The notes beneath the pieces were generated by a model. That model saw nothing but the letters and a program-made list of their open reading frames with translations. It was not told the DNA's origin and made no database searches. From Anaerolineaceae bacterium UBA6073 (lineage in GTDB: Bacteria; Chloroflexota; Anaerolineae; Anaerolineales; Anaerolineaceae), in NCBI GenBank assembly GCA_002436085.1, contig DIXT01000019.1, forward strand, positions 43,441-107,440: 64,000 nt of DNA, written 5' to 3'. This document shows, in pieces, positions 14,701 to 22,884 of the stretch. The position numbers and the translations under genes were made by a program. The stretch's first letter is position 1; each line of letters begins with the position of its first letter.

Positions 14701-16452
14701 ATGACGGAACCAAAAGTCCTTGCGATTATCCAGGCGCGTATGAGCTCCAGCCGCCTGCCTGGCAAAGTGCTGCGCGACCTGGGCGGGAAGCCGATGCTGG
14801 AGCGGGTTATCAGCCGCGTCAGCCGCGCGCGGCATATTAATGGGTTGGTGGTGGCTACCACCGTGGACAGCACCGATGACCCGATTGCCGACTTCTGCGC
14901 CCAGCACGGCACGCCCGTCTTCCGCGGCAGCCTTTACGACGTTCTGGACCGCTACTACCAATGCGCGCTGCAGAACGGGGCGGATGTGATTGTGCGCATC
15001 ACCGCCGACTGCCCGCTGATTGACCCGCAGGAAATTGACCGTGTTATCGCGGCGTTTCTGGAAGGGGACTGCGACTTTGCTGCCAACCGTCTGCCCCCGC
15101 CGCAAAAGCGCACCAGCCCGATTGGAATGGACACCGAGGTATGCAGTTTTGCCGCGCTGGAACAAGCCTGGCAGAATGCTGCCGAAAAGTTTGAACGCGA
15201 GCACGTCATGCCCTACCTGTACGACACGCCCGGGCGCTTCAGGGTGCGCGTGGTGGAGACCGCGCCGGACATGGGGAACCTGCGCTTTACCGTGGATACC
15301 GAGGAAGATTTGCAGGTTGCCCGGGCGATTTACGCCGCTTTTGGCAACGATGACAAATTCAGCCTGGATGAGATGCTGCGCTTGAGCGCGCAAAACCCGC
15401 AGTGGCAGCACAGCCTGGTGGGGGTCCAGCATAAATCCTTCCTGGACGTCGACGAGCGTGCGGCTGCGCAGGCGCAGGAACCCGCCCCCGCGCCCATTGC
15501 GGTAGCCAAGGATGAGACGCCCATTTCTGCGGGTCTGAAAAATGCGAATTCCTCCACTGAGATTTCAGGAGCCCAAAGCTCCCCGCGCTGCCCCTTGTGC
15601 GGCGCCAGACACGCGAAAGTGCTTGAAAAGGTCAGCTCGTTTGGTTTCAGCGTGCCTTATTACCACTGCAAAGCCTGCGGTTTTGTCTTTCAGGACGCTG
15701 CCGTCAGCAAAGCCGCCGATCCCGCCTTTTACGCGGAGACCTACCGCAAACTTTACCAGGCGACCGAGGAGCCGACCCCCAAAGACCTGCGACAGCAAAG
15801 CCTGCGCGCGGAGAATCAGGTGCGTTTTTTGCGTTCTTGCTCGGTGAACGCCCTCGGGCGCGTACTGGATATTGGCGCTTCCAGCGGGCGCATGCTGCTG
15901 GCGCTGCGCGAAGCTTACCAGGCGGAATCTGTGGGCGTGGAACCCGGCAATGCCTACCGCGCGCTGGCGGAGGCAGAAGGCTTGCGCATGTTCCCTTCGC
16001 TGGAAAGTTTGCTTGCCAGTCAGCCGCAGCCCTTTGACCTGGTCAGCCTGATGCACGTGCTGGAGCATTTTGAAGATCCGCTCGGCAGCCTGCGGCAGAT
16101 TCGCGAGAAGCTGCTTTCGCCCCAAGGTTGGCTGCTTTTGGAAGTGCCGAATTTTTACGCGCACAACAGCTATGAACTCGCGCACCTGAGCTGCTTTACG
16201 CCCGCCAGCCTAAAGGAAATGCTGCGCAAAGCCGGCTACCGGGTGGTCAGCCTGCGAAAACACGGCTATCCGCGCTCGAAGCTCTTTCCGCTCTTTTTAA
16301 ACGTGCTGGCAGTGCCGCTGGAGAACCCGCCCGAGCCGATGGAAACCCGGGTGGAACGCTGCGTGCCCATCCGCCGGAAATTGGCCATGCTGTGGCGAAA
16401 AATTCTCTCGCGCCTGCTGCCGAAAAGCGCCTGGCTGCCGCTGGAGGGATAA
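14701..16452 (+). CDS. Fusion of SpsF-like cytidylyltransferase and zinc-ribbon methyltransferase
   Basis: A 583-residue protein. Residues 1 to about 240 match the SpsF/NeuA-KdsB-like cytidylyltransferase fold (IIQARMSSSRLPGKVLRDLGGKPML). Residues about 295-330 hold a four-cysteine zinc motif (CPLCGARH ... HCKACGF). Residues about 385-500 form a class I methyltransferase (VLDIGASSGRML; LMHVLEHFEDP). The zinc ribbon plus methyltransferase arrangement is that of sugar C- or O-methyltransferases. The ATG at 14701 follows AAGGCGGA; an open frame runs 45 bases further upstream but lies inside the lipoprotein gene. Activation and methylation of one sugar by a single polypeptide would be a natural reading. 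Confidence 0.8.
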   Translation: MTEPKVLAIIQARMSSSRLPGKVLRDLGGKPMLERVISRVSRARHINGLVVATTVDSTDDPIADFCAQHGTPVFRGSLYDVLDRYYQCALQNGADVIVRITADCPLIDPQEIDRVIAAFLEGDCDFAANRLPPPQKRTSPIGMDTEVCSFAALEQAWQNAAEKFEREHVMPYLYDTPGRFRVRVVETAPDMGNLRFTVDTEEDLQVARAIYAAFGNDDKFSLDEMLRLSAQNPQWQHSLVGVQHKSFLDVDERAAAQAQEPAPAPIAVAKDETPISAGLKNANSSTEISGAQSSPRCPLCGARHAKVLEKVSSFGFSVPYYHCKACGFVFQDAAVSKAADPAFYAETYRKLYQATEEPTPKDLRQQSLRAENQVRFLRSCSVNALGRVLDIGASSGRMLLALREAYQAESVGVEPGNAYRALAEAEGLRMFPSLESLLASQPQPFDLVSLMHVLEHFEDPLGSLRQIREKLLSPQGWLLLEVPNFYAHNSYELAHLSCFTPASLKEMLRKAGYRVVSLRKHGYPRSKLFPLFLNVLAVPLENPPEPMETRVERCVPIRRKLAMLWRKILSRLLPKSAWLPLEG

Positions 16453-16460
16453 ACGATGCC
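16436..16460 (+). repeat. 25-base direct repeat flanking the repeat cluster, left copy
   Basis: The segment from TGCCGCTGGAGGGAT to the ATGCC at 16456-16460 recurs at 16921-16945 with two differences (AA against GG at bases 16 and 17 of the unit). The left copy spans the stop codon of the fusion gene. The right copy carries the start codon of the next gene. Confidence 0.9.
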
Positions 16461-16511
16461 TTACGAGGAATATCAGGTTGATATGAATGACAGAATGCCG
16501 AGCGGGCGGCA

Positions 16512-16900
16512 CGTTCTCGTCATTGCGAACGAAGTGCGGCAATCTCCCGGCGAGCCAACAGGGAGACATTGTGCCCATCAGGTATCGTTTCGCAGGACCT
16601 GTACCCTTCAGGGTATCGCGATGGCAAATCATCTACCCACAGGGAGACATTATGCCCATCGGGTATCGCTTAGCAGGACCTGTACCCTTCAGGGTATCGC
16701 GATGACGAACTTTCTACCCACAGGGAGATCGCTTCGTAGGCTCGCGATGACGAAAGATGTGAGTCCCGCTGGCAGTTTGCTCGTCATTGCGAACGAAGTG
16801 CGGCAATCTCCCGGCGGGTCAACAAGGAGACATTGTGCCTATTGGGTATCGCTTCGCAGGACCTGTACCCTTCAGGGTATCGCGCTGACGAAAAACATGA
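16512..16900. repeat. Cluster of six modular palindromic repeat units
   Basis: The units are at about 16517-16549, 16559-16624, 16638-16706, 16719-16753, 16778-16812 and 16826-16893. The simple core reads GGGAGATCGCTTCG then GGCTCGCGATGACG. Longer units carry an 18-base module (CATTGTGCCCATCGGGTA and variants) before the first TCGC and a 19-base hairpin (ACCTGTACCCTTCAGGGTA) before the second TCGC. A 164-codon open frame spans the block but is made only of repeat sequence. Confidence 0.9.
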
Positions 16901-16920
16901 GTCCGGCAAGCGGTTTGTCC

Positions 16921-16945
16921 TGCCGCTGGAGGGATAGGCGATGCC
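16921..16945 (+). repeat. 25-base direct repeat flanking the repeat cluster, right copy
   Basis: Right-hand copy of the segment at 16436-16460. It includes GGAGGG and the ATG at 16941 that starts the following glycosyltransferase. Confidence 0.9.
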
Positions 16946-17873
16946 ATTAATCACGCTTTTCAGCGCGCCCAAACCCTTCACCAACCCGCACATCGGGCTC
17001 ATTCAGCGCAACGCGCTGGCGTCCTGGCAGGCGCTGGGCCCGGATGTGGCTGTCGCCTTGGTTGGGGATGAGCCTGGCATCGCGGAAGCAGCCGCGGAAT
17101 TTGGTTTCACGCATTTGCCGCAGGTCGCCGTCAGTGCGTTAGGCACCCCGCTGATCAGCTCGATCTTTGCGTTGGGCCGCGGCCTGAACGACAGCCCCTA
17201 CCTGGCGTACGTGAACGCCGATATCCTACTCTTTGCGGACTTCGTGGACTGCACCCGCCGCGTAGGAGCGGAGCTGGAACGCTTCCTGATGGTCGGGCGG
17301 CGCTGGAATTTGCGCGTGGAAGAAGCGCTGCGCTTTGAACCTGAGGGGCAGGCCGCGCTTAAGCAGAAATTGCGCGCTGAGGGCCGTCTGCATGCCCGCG
17401 CCGGCAGCGATTACTTCATCTTTCCGCGCACCTGTTTTGTGCAGATTCCCGATTTCACAGTCGGGCGCGCCGGCTGGGATAACTGGATGATTTATCACGC
17501 CCGCGCGCAAGGCTGGCCGGTCGTTGACGCCAGCTCCGACCTGCAGATAATCCATCAAGACCACGATTACAGCCACCTGCCAGACGGTCAGCAGCACTAC
17601 CGTCTGCCTGAAACCGGTGAAAATGTACGCCTCGCTGGCGGCTGGCGCACTATTTTTGTGCTCGACGACGCCTCGCACCAGCTGCGCAACGGCAAGCTCA
17701 GCGCCTTTCCCCTCAGCTGGAAGAAATTCTGGCGTGAAGTCCAGCATTACCCGCTGCTTAAATGGCATAATTACGCGCTTACGCAAATCCTCTTCACACT
17801 TTTCCATCCCAAACGCGCCTGGGGTGAATTCTGGAAGAAGCGCGCGTTTGCAGAAGCCAGCAAGGAAGCATAG
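16941..17873 (+). CDS. GT-A-like putative glycosyltransferase
   Basis: A 310-residue protein. It has a nucleotide-diphospho-sugar transferase-like pattern with a possible metal-binding acidic motif in LAYVNADILLF (residues about 92-102) and later DNWMIYHARAQGWPVVDAS, which resembles family 2-type enzymes acting on surface glycans. The exact family was not recognised. The ATG lies in the right-hand 25-base duplicate, five bases after a GGAGGG. It is followed three bases later by another glycosyltransferase. Confidence 0.65.
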   Translation: MPLITLFSAPKPFTNPHIGLIQRNALASWQALGPDVAVALVGDEPGIAEAAAEFGFTHLPQVAVSALGTPLISSIFALGRGLNDSPYLAYVNADILLFADFVDCTRRVGAELERFLMVGRRWNLRVEEALRFEPEGQAALKQKLRAEGRLHARAGSDYFIFPRTCFVQIPDFTVGRAGWDNWMIYHARAQGWPVVDASSDLQIIHQDHDYSHLPDGQQHYRLPETGENVRLAGGWRTIFVLDDASHQLRNGKLSAFPLSWKKFWREVQHYPLLKWHNYALTQILFTLFHPKRAWGEFWKKRAFAEASKEA

Positions 17874-17876
17874 AGT

Positions 17877-18887
17877 ATGCCCAGAATCGGCATTAACCCC
17901 TCCCGCAGCCAGACCGTCAGCTTCACCCCACCGCGCGTGACCGTAGCGGTGCTTGTGTACGCTCCGCATCAAGCCGGCTACTTCCAGCACCGCATGGACG
18001 TTACCCGCCTGACGTTGGAGAGCATCCTGGCCAACACCGAGGACCCCTATGAATTGCTGGTCTTTGATAACGGCAGCTGCCCTGAAATGGTCGCGTACCT
18101 GCAAGAGCTTTTCGCGCAGGGAAAGATTGACCGCCTGGTGCTCTCTGCACACAATATTGGCAAGCTGAACGCGCTCTACCGCATTGCGCAGCTGGCCTCC
18201 GCCAGCGTGATTGCCTACAGCGACGACGATGTCTACCACATGAAAGGCTGGCTGCCCGCGCACCTTGCCGTTCTGGATAGCTTCCCGAATGTTGGCGCGG
18301 TTACCGGCTTTTACATCCGCCAGCGCGTGGTCATGAGTTCGGACAGCACCCTTGCGTGGGCCGCAAGCTCTGCCGAGGCGCTGAAACGCGGCCTGTTGAT
18401 GCCGCGCAAGTGGGAAGAAGAGTACATGGACAACTCCGGGCGCACAGAAGAGCGCTACCAAAGCGAAGTTGCCGGGGTTGAGGATGTAGTGGTGTCTTAT
18501 CACGGGTTGAAAGCCTGGGTCAGCGCGCACCACTTTGAGGTGCTCACACCCAAAAAAGTGCTGCTGGAAGTGCTGGACGAGATGCTGACCGACGGCTGGA
18601 GCGACCAACTGATGGGCAGGATGGTTGAAATGGACGACCGCATGGACGCCAAAGGCTACCTGCGCCTGACAACCTACGCGCAAACCATGCGCCTGCTGGG
18701 CAACGCCCTGGACGAAGAGGTCGTCGCCCTGGCAGCGCGGGACGGCATCCAGGCCGAGGCTGCGGCCGGCGCGAAACCCCGCTCCGGGCTGCTGGCAAAA
18801 GCGGCTGCCAACCGACGCGTGCGCAATGGCATTCAGGGTTTAATCAACTGGCTTTATGGGCTGCTGCACCAGAACGGGAGGGAATAG
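17877..18887 (+). CDS. Glycosyltransferase family 2
   Basis: A 336-residue GT-A enzyme: VTVAVLVYAPHQ at the first strand, LLVFDNGSCPEM near residue 60, and a DDD metal motif in VIAYSDDDVYHMKGW near residues 115-129. The C-terminal 60 residues are helical and may hold the protein at the membrane. It lies three bases after the previous transferase and overlaps the oxidoreductase start by one base (TAGTG). Transfer of an unknown sugar to the cell-surface glycan is expected. Confidence 0.8.
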   Translation: MPRIGINPSRSQTVSFTPPRVTVAVLVYAPHQAGYFQHRMDVTRLTLESILANTEDPYELLVFDNGSCPEMVAYLQELFAQGKIDRLVLSAHNIGKLNALYRIAQLASASVIAYSDDDVYHMKGWLPAHLAVLDSFPNVGAVTGFYIRQRVVMSSDSTLAWAASSAEALKRGLLMPRKWEEEYMDNSGRTEERYQSEVAGVEDVVVSYHGLKAWVSAHHFEVLTPKKVLLEVLDEMLTDGWSDQLMGRMVEMDDRMDAKGYLRLTTYAQTMRLLGNALDEEVVALAARDGIQAEAAAGAKPRSGLLAKAAANRRVRNGIQGLINWLYGLLHQNGRE

Positions 18888-19879
18888 TGCGTTTTCTCAT
18901 CGTAGGTTTAGGCTCCATCGGCAGGCGGCATCTGCGCAACCTGCGCGCGCTCGGGCAGCAGGATATCCTGCTTTACCGCACGCACCGCGCCACGCTGCCG
19001 GATGAAGACCTGGAAGGGCTGCCGGTTTTCACGGATTTGGCACAGGCGCTGGCCGAAAAACCGCAGGGCGTTATTATTGCCAACCCGACCGCCGCACACT
19101 TGGGCACAGCGCTGCCTGCTGCGCGCGCCGGCGCCAACCTGTTGATCGAAAAACCCGTTTCCCACACGCTGGAAGGTCTGGACGAACTGCGGGAAGCCCT
19201 GGCGCTTAACCACGCCCGCGCGATGGTGGGTTTCCACTTCCGCTACCACCCGGTGCTGGCTGAAATCCGGCAAATCCTGACTGAAGGCAGCCTGGGATGG
19301 ACGCTTTCCGGCCGCGCCCACTGGGGCGAGTACCTGCCCGGCTGGCATCCCTGGGAAGACTACCGCGCTTCGTATGCCGCGCGAATGGACCTTGGCGGCG
19401 GCGTGACGAACACGCTCTCACACCCCTTCGACTACCTGCGCTGGATGCTTGGGGAAGTCGTTTACGTGAGCGCTGCGCTGGGCAAGCTCAGCGACCTGGA
19501 ACTGGACGTGGAAGATAACACCGACGCGCTGCTGGAGTTTGCCAACGGCGCGCGGGTGTCTGTCCATCTGGATTACTACCAACAGCCGGCTTCCCATACC
19601 CTGGACCTGAGCTGTGAGCGCGGCCGGATCCTATGGGACAATGCCGACGGCAGCGCGCGCGTATTGCCCGCGAACGACCTGAACTCCCGGCAGATAATCC
19701 CCCCGAGCGGATTTGAACGCAATGAAATGTTCCTGGCGGAAATGGCGGACTTTATCCGCCTGTGCCGGGGCGAGCATTTTGAGTACTGTTCGTTGGAGGA
19801 CGGCATCCGCGTCCAGCAAATTGTGGCGGCGGTCCGGCAGTCCCACGCGCAGGATGGCCAGCGCGTCAGCCTGGCATGA
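18887..19879 (+). CDS. Gfo/Idh/MocA-family oxidoreductase
   Basis: A 330-residue protein with an N-terminal Rossmann fold (RFLIVGLGSIGRRHLRNL) and the EKPVSHTLEGLDEL segment that holds the conserved lysine of the Gfo/Idh/MocA family; GFHFRYHP follows. The GTG start at 18887 overlaps the preceding stop by one base and has GGGAGGGAA upstream. It is followed by an SDR, a NeuA-type transferase and a NeuB. A Gfo/Idh enzyme plus an SDR beside NeuA/NeuB recalls the ptm genes of the legionaminic acid route in Campylobacter, where such a pair provides the amino-sugar precursor. This parallel is an inference from gene content. Confidence 0.8.
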   Translation: MRFLIVGLGSIGRRHLRNLRALGQQDILLYRTHRATLPDEDLEGLPVFTDLAQALAEKPQGVIIANPTAAHLGTALPAARAGANLLIEKPVSHTLEGLDELREALALNHARAMVGFHFRYHPVLAEIRQILTEGSLGWTLSGRAHWGEYLPGWHPWEDYRASYAARMDLGGGVTNTLSHPFDYLRWMLGEVVYVSAALGKLSDLELDVEDNTDALLEFANGARVSVHLDYYQQPASHTLDLSCERGRILWDNADGSARVLPANDLNSRQIIPPSGFERNEMFLAEMADFIRLCRGEHFEYCSLEDGIRVQQIVAAVRQSHAQDGQRVSLA

Positions 19880-19938
19880 AAGCGGAAGGCGCCCCGGTGG
19901 TAAAATCTAAACAGAAATTCACGGGATTTATATAAAAA

Positions 19939-20766
19939 ATGGAACAAAACGTCCTGGAAAAATTTAATATGAGCGGGCGAACGGTGCTGGTAACCGGCGC
20001 GGGCGGCCTCTTAGGCAAACAGTTTTCGTTGGCGCTGGCACAGGCTGGCGCGAACATGGTGCTGGCAGACCTGGCGGAAGACCAGGCGCAGGCGCAAGCG
20101 GAATATATCCGCTCGCTGGGCCTAAGCGGGGAAGCTGTGCGCGTGGATGTGATTGACCCGATCTCCACGTGGGCGATGGTTGCCCGGACGCTGGAACGCT
20201 TTGGACGCCTGGATGTGCTGATTAACAGCGCGGCGATGGACCCGAAATTTGACCCGCAGCATGAAGGGCAGCAATCTGCCAACGCCTTTGAAACCTATTC
20301 CCTCGACAACTGGCGCAAGGCTCTGGACGTAAACCTCACGGGCATGTTCCTGGCATCCCAGGCAGCGGTGGAGCCAATGCTTGCGCAGGGCGCCGGCGTG
20401 ATTGTGAACATCTGCTCGACCTACGGCTTAAACGGACCGGACCAGCGCATCTACGAGCGCCCGGACGGCAGCCGCTCCTTCAAGCCGGTCTATTATTCCG
20501 TCACCAAAGCCGGTGTTTTAGGCTTCACGCGCTATCTGGCGGCTTATTACGCCGGCAAGAACATCCGCGTGAACGCGCTTACGCCCGGCGGCGTGTATAA
20601 CGGGCACGACGAACAATTTACCCGGTCCTATTCTGCCAAAACTATCCTGGGCAGGATGGCGAACCTGGACGAGATGAGCGCGGCGATGCTCTTTCTGGCG
20701 TCGGACGCGTCTTCTTACATGACCGGCAGCAATCTGGTGGTCGATGGAGGCTGGACGGCATGGTAA
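19939..20766 (+). CDS. SDR-family oxidoreductase
   Basis: A 275-residue classical short-chain dehydrogenase: TGAGGLLGK near residues 16-24 (glycine loop), LINSAAMDPK (NAG-like motif), an active-site serine in VNICSTYGLNG and the YYSVTKAG catalytic Tyr/Lys pair. Sixty bases separate it from the previous gene; no Shine-Dalgarno sequence is visible, but TATATA at 19929-19934 lies just upstream, so an internal promoter is possible. It overlaps the NeuA-phosphatase fusion by seven bases. It may work with the Gfo/Idh enzyme on a sugar precursor of the nonulosonic acid. Confidence 0.8.
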   Translation: MEQNVLEKFNMSGRTVLVTGAGGLLGKQFSLALAQAGANMVLADLAEDQAQAQAEYIRSLGLSGEAVRVDVIDPISTWAMVARTLERFGRLDVLINSAAMDPKFDPQHEGQQSANAFETYSLDNWRKALDVNLTGMFLASQAAVEPMLAQGAGVIVNICSTYGLNGPDQRIYERPDGSRSFKPVYYSVTKAGVLGFTRYLAAYYAGKNIRVNALTPGGVYNGHDEQFTRSYSAKTILGRMANLDEMSAAMLFLASDASSYMTGSNLVVDGGWTAW

Positions 20767-22010
20767 GGCAGCCTGAAGTGTTGGCGCTCATCCCTGCTCG
20801 CGGTGGTTCCAAGGGCATTCCTCGCAAGAACATCCGCGATTTTGCCGGCGCGCCCCTGATTGCCTGGAGTATTGCTGCTGCTTTGCGCGCTGAAGCGGTC
20901 ACCCGCGTGATTGTCTCCACGGACGACGAGGAAATCGCGGCGGTGGCGCGCGAGTGGGGCGCGGAAACGCCCTTTTTGCGCCCGGCGGACCTGGCACAGG
21001 ATGACACCACCGATTACCCGGTTTTTCGGCAAGCCCTGGACTGGCTGGCTGCGCACGAGGATTACCATCCGGACGTGGTGGTGCAGCTGCGGCCGACCTC
21101 GCCGGTGCGTCCCCTCCATTGCGTGGATGAAGCGGTTAGCCTGCTGCTGGCGCACCCTTCCGCGGACTGCGTGCGCGGGGTGGTGCCTTCCGGGCAGAAT
21201 CCCTTCAAGATGTGGAAAGTTGACCCGAAAAGCGGGCGCATGCTGCCTCTGCTGGAAGTGGAAGGCGTCGCCGAACCCTACAACGCCCCCCGCCAGAGCC
21301 TGCCCAGAACCTATTGGCAGACCGGGCACATTGACGCCATCCGCGCCAGCACGATACTGGAAAAAGGCTCGCTGACAGGCGGCGAAATCTTACCGCTGAT
21401 GATTGACCCGCGCTACACCGCGGATATCGACACACCTGCCGATTGGGAGCGCTGCGAGCGCCTGCTGCAGGACCCGCAAATCCAGGCGGTGGATCCGCTG
21501 GTCAACCGGCGCCCATTCCCCGCCCGCGTCAGCCTGCTGCTGATGGACTTTGATGGGGTCCTGAGCGACGACCTGGTGCTGACCGACCAGGATGGGCGCG
21601 AATCGGTGCGCTGCAGCCGTTCGGACGGCTTTGGACTGAGCCTGCTGCGCGAAAACACGGATATTCAGGCGGCGGTGCTTTCCCGCGAGGAAAACCCGGT
21701 GGTCAGAGCGCGCTGCCGCAAACTGAAACTCGATGTTTTTCAGGGCGTCCGGCAAAAAGACCAGGCACTGAGAGACTTAATCCAGGCGCACGGTTGGAAC
21801 CCGGCGGAAATCCTGTATGTCGGCAACGACCTGCACGACCTGGCGGTTCTGCCCCTGGTCGGCTTTTTTGCCGCCCCTGCCGACGCGCATCCGGATGTTT
21901 TGCGCCGGGCGGATTTAATCCTTAAACATCGGGGCGGGCGCGGCGCAGTGCGCGAACTGTGCGAACGCTTGCTTTTGAACCCACACCACAAAAACCTGGA
22001 GATATTATGA
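20760..22010 (+). CDS. neuA: CMP-nonulosonate cytidylyltransferase fused to KdsC-like HAD phosphatase
   Basis: A 416-residue bifunctional protein. Residues 1 to about 235 are a NeuA-type cytidylyltransferase (IPARGGSKGIPRKN at 11-24; RPTSPVR). Residues about 255-416 are a HAD-like phosphatase of the KdsC group (LLLMDFDGVLSDD near 260 and LYVGNDLHDLAVL near 355). The first domain activates a sialic-type acid with CTP. The second could remove phosphate from the acid 9-phosphate that a NeuB may release. The product feeds surface glycosylation. It is coupled on both sides: a seven-base overlap before and an ATGA overlap with the following neuB. Confidence 0.85.
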   Translation: MVRQPEVLALIPARGGSKGIPRKNIRDFAGAPLIAWSIAAALRAEAVTRVIVSTDDEEIAAVAREWGAETPFLRPADLAQDDTTDYPVFRQALDWLAAHEDYHPDVVVQLRPTSPVRPLHCVDEAVSLLLAHPSADCVRGVVPSGQNPFKMWKVDPKSGRMLPLLEVEGVAEPYNAPRQSLPRTYWQTGHIDAIRASTILEKGSLTGGEILPLMIDPRYTADIDTPADWERCERLLQDPQIQAVDPLVNRRPFPARVSLLLMDFDGVLSDDLVLTDQDGRESVRCSRSDGFGLSLLRENTDIQAAVLSREENPVVRARCRKLKLDVFQGVRQKDQALRDLIQAHGWNPAEILYVGNDLHDLAVLPLVGFFAAPADAHPDVLRRADLILKHRGGRGAVRELCERLLLNPHHKNLEIL

Positions 22011-22882
22011 ACCGCGAAGTGACAATTGGAAACCGTAAGGTCGGGGACGGGCACCCGGCATTTATCATTGCGGAAATTGGAATTAACCACAACGGCAGCC
22101 TGGATTTTGCCAAACAGATGATCCTCGCCGCGCAACAAGCCGGCGTGGATGCGGTGAAATTCCAGAAGCGCACCCCCGAACTGTGCGTGCCGGAACACCA
22201 GCGCAGTCAGATGCGTGACACACCCTGGGGTTACATCAGCTACCTGGACTACCGCTACAAAGTGGAGTTCGGGCAGGAAGATTACCAGGAGATTGACCGC
22301 TACTGCAAAGAGTTGGGCATAGTCTGGCTGGCTTCCTCCTGGGATATCCCTTCCGTGGAGTTTATGGAGCAGTTTAATCCGCCCGCGCACAAAATCCCTT
22401 CCGCGCTGCTGACCGATCACGCGCTGCTGCGTGCCTACCGCGCTACCGGGCGCCCGCTGATCCTCTCCACGGGTATGTCCACCCTGGAAGAGATTAAAGA
22501 ATCGGTCGCGCTGGTCGGCGAGGAGAATCTCATCCTGTGCCACACCACCAGCAGCTACCCCTGCCCTCCCGATGAGCTCAACCTGCGCATGATCCAGACC
22601 CTGCGCGGGATGTTCAGCTGCCCGATCGGCTATTCGGGTCATGAGGTCGGCCTGGTGCCTTCCGCCGTGGCGGTTGCCCTGGGCGCCTGCCTGGTGGAAC
22701 GCCACATCACACTGGACCGCGCCATGTGGGGCAGCGACCAATCGGCTTCCGTGGAACCGCAAGGCATCGAGCACCTGGTGAAGTACATCCGCGTCACCGA
22801 ACAGGCGCTTGGCGATGGTGTCAAACATGTCTATGAAAGCGAACAATCATCCCTGAGCAAGCTCAGACGCTTCAGTCAGTAG
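22007..22882 (+). CDS. neuB: NeuB-family nonulosonic acid synthase, short form without SAF domain
   Basis: A 291-residue TIM-barrel protein with FIIAEIGINHNGSLDFA and AVKFQKRTPE at the start and GYSGHEVGLVPS and GACLVERHIT near the end, all NeuB signatures. It is about 50 residues shorter than usual and stops after the barrel, so the C-terminal antifreeze-like lid is missing, unlike the copy at 11838. The ATG at 22007 overlaps the upstream stop (ATGA); an in-frame extension upstream exists but lies inside neuA. It probably acts together with the NeuA-phosphatase. Confidence 0.85.
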   Translation: MNREVTIGNRKVGDGHPAFIIAEIGINHNGSLDFAKQMILAAQQAGVDAVKFQKRTPELCVPEHQRSQMRDTPWGYISYLDYRYKVEFGQEDYQEIDRYCKELGIVWLASSWDIPSVEFMEQFNPPAHKIPSALLTDHALLRAYRATGRPLILSTGMSTLEEIKESVALVGEENLILCHTTSSYPCPPDELNLRMIQTLRGMFSCPIGYSGHEVGLVPSAVAVALGACLVERHITLDRAMWGSDQSASVEPQGIEHLVKYIRVTEQALGDGVKHVYESEQSSLSKLRRFSQ

Positions 22883-22884
22883 GT

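Noticed and set aside
16456..16950. 164-codon frame that could follow the fusion gene
   Set aside because: The whole frame is made of palindromic repeat units and the start codon is in the duplicated 25-mer. It has no family pattern.
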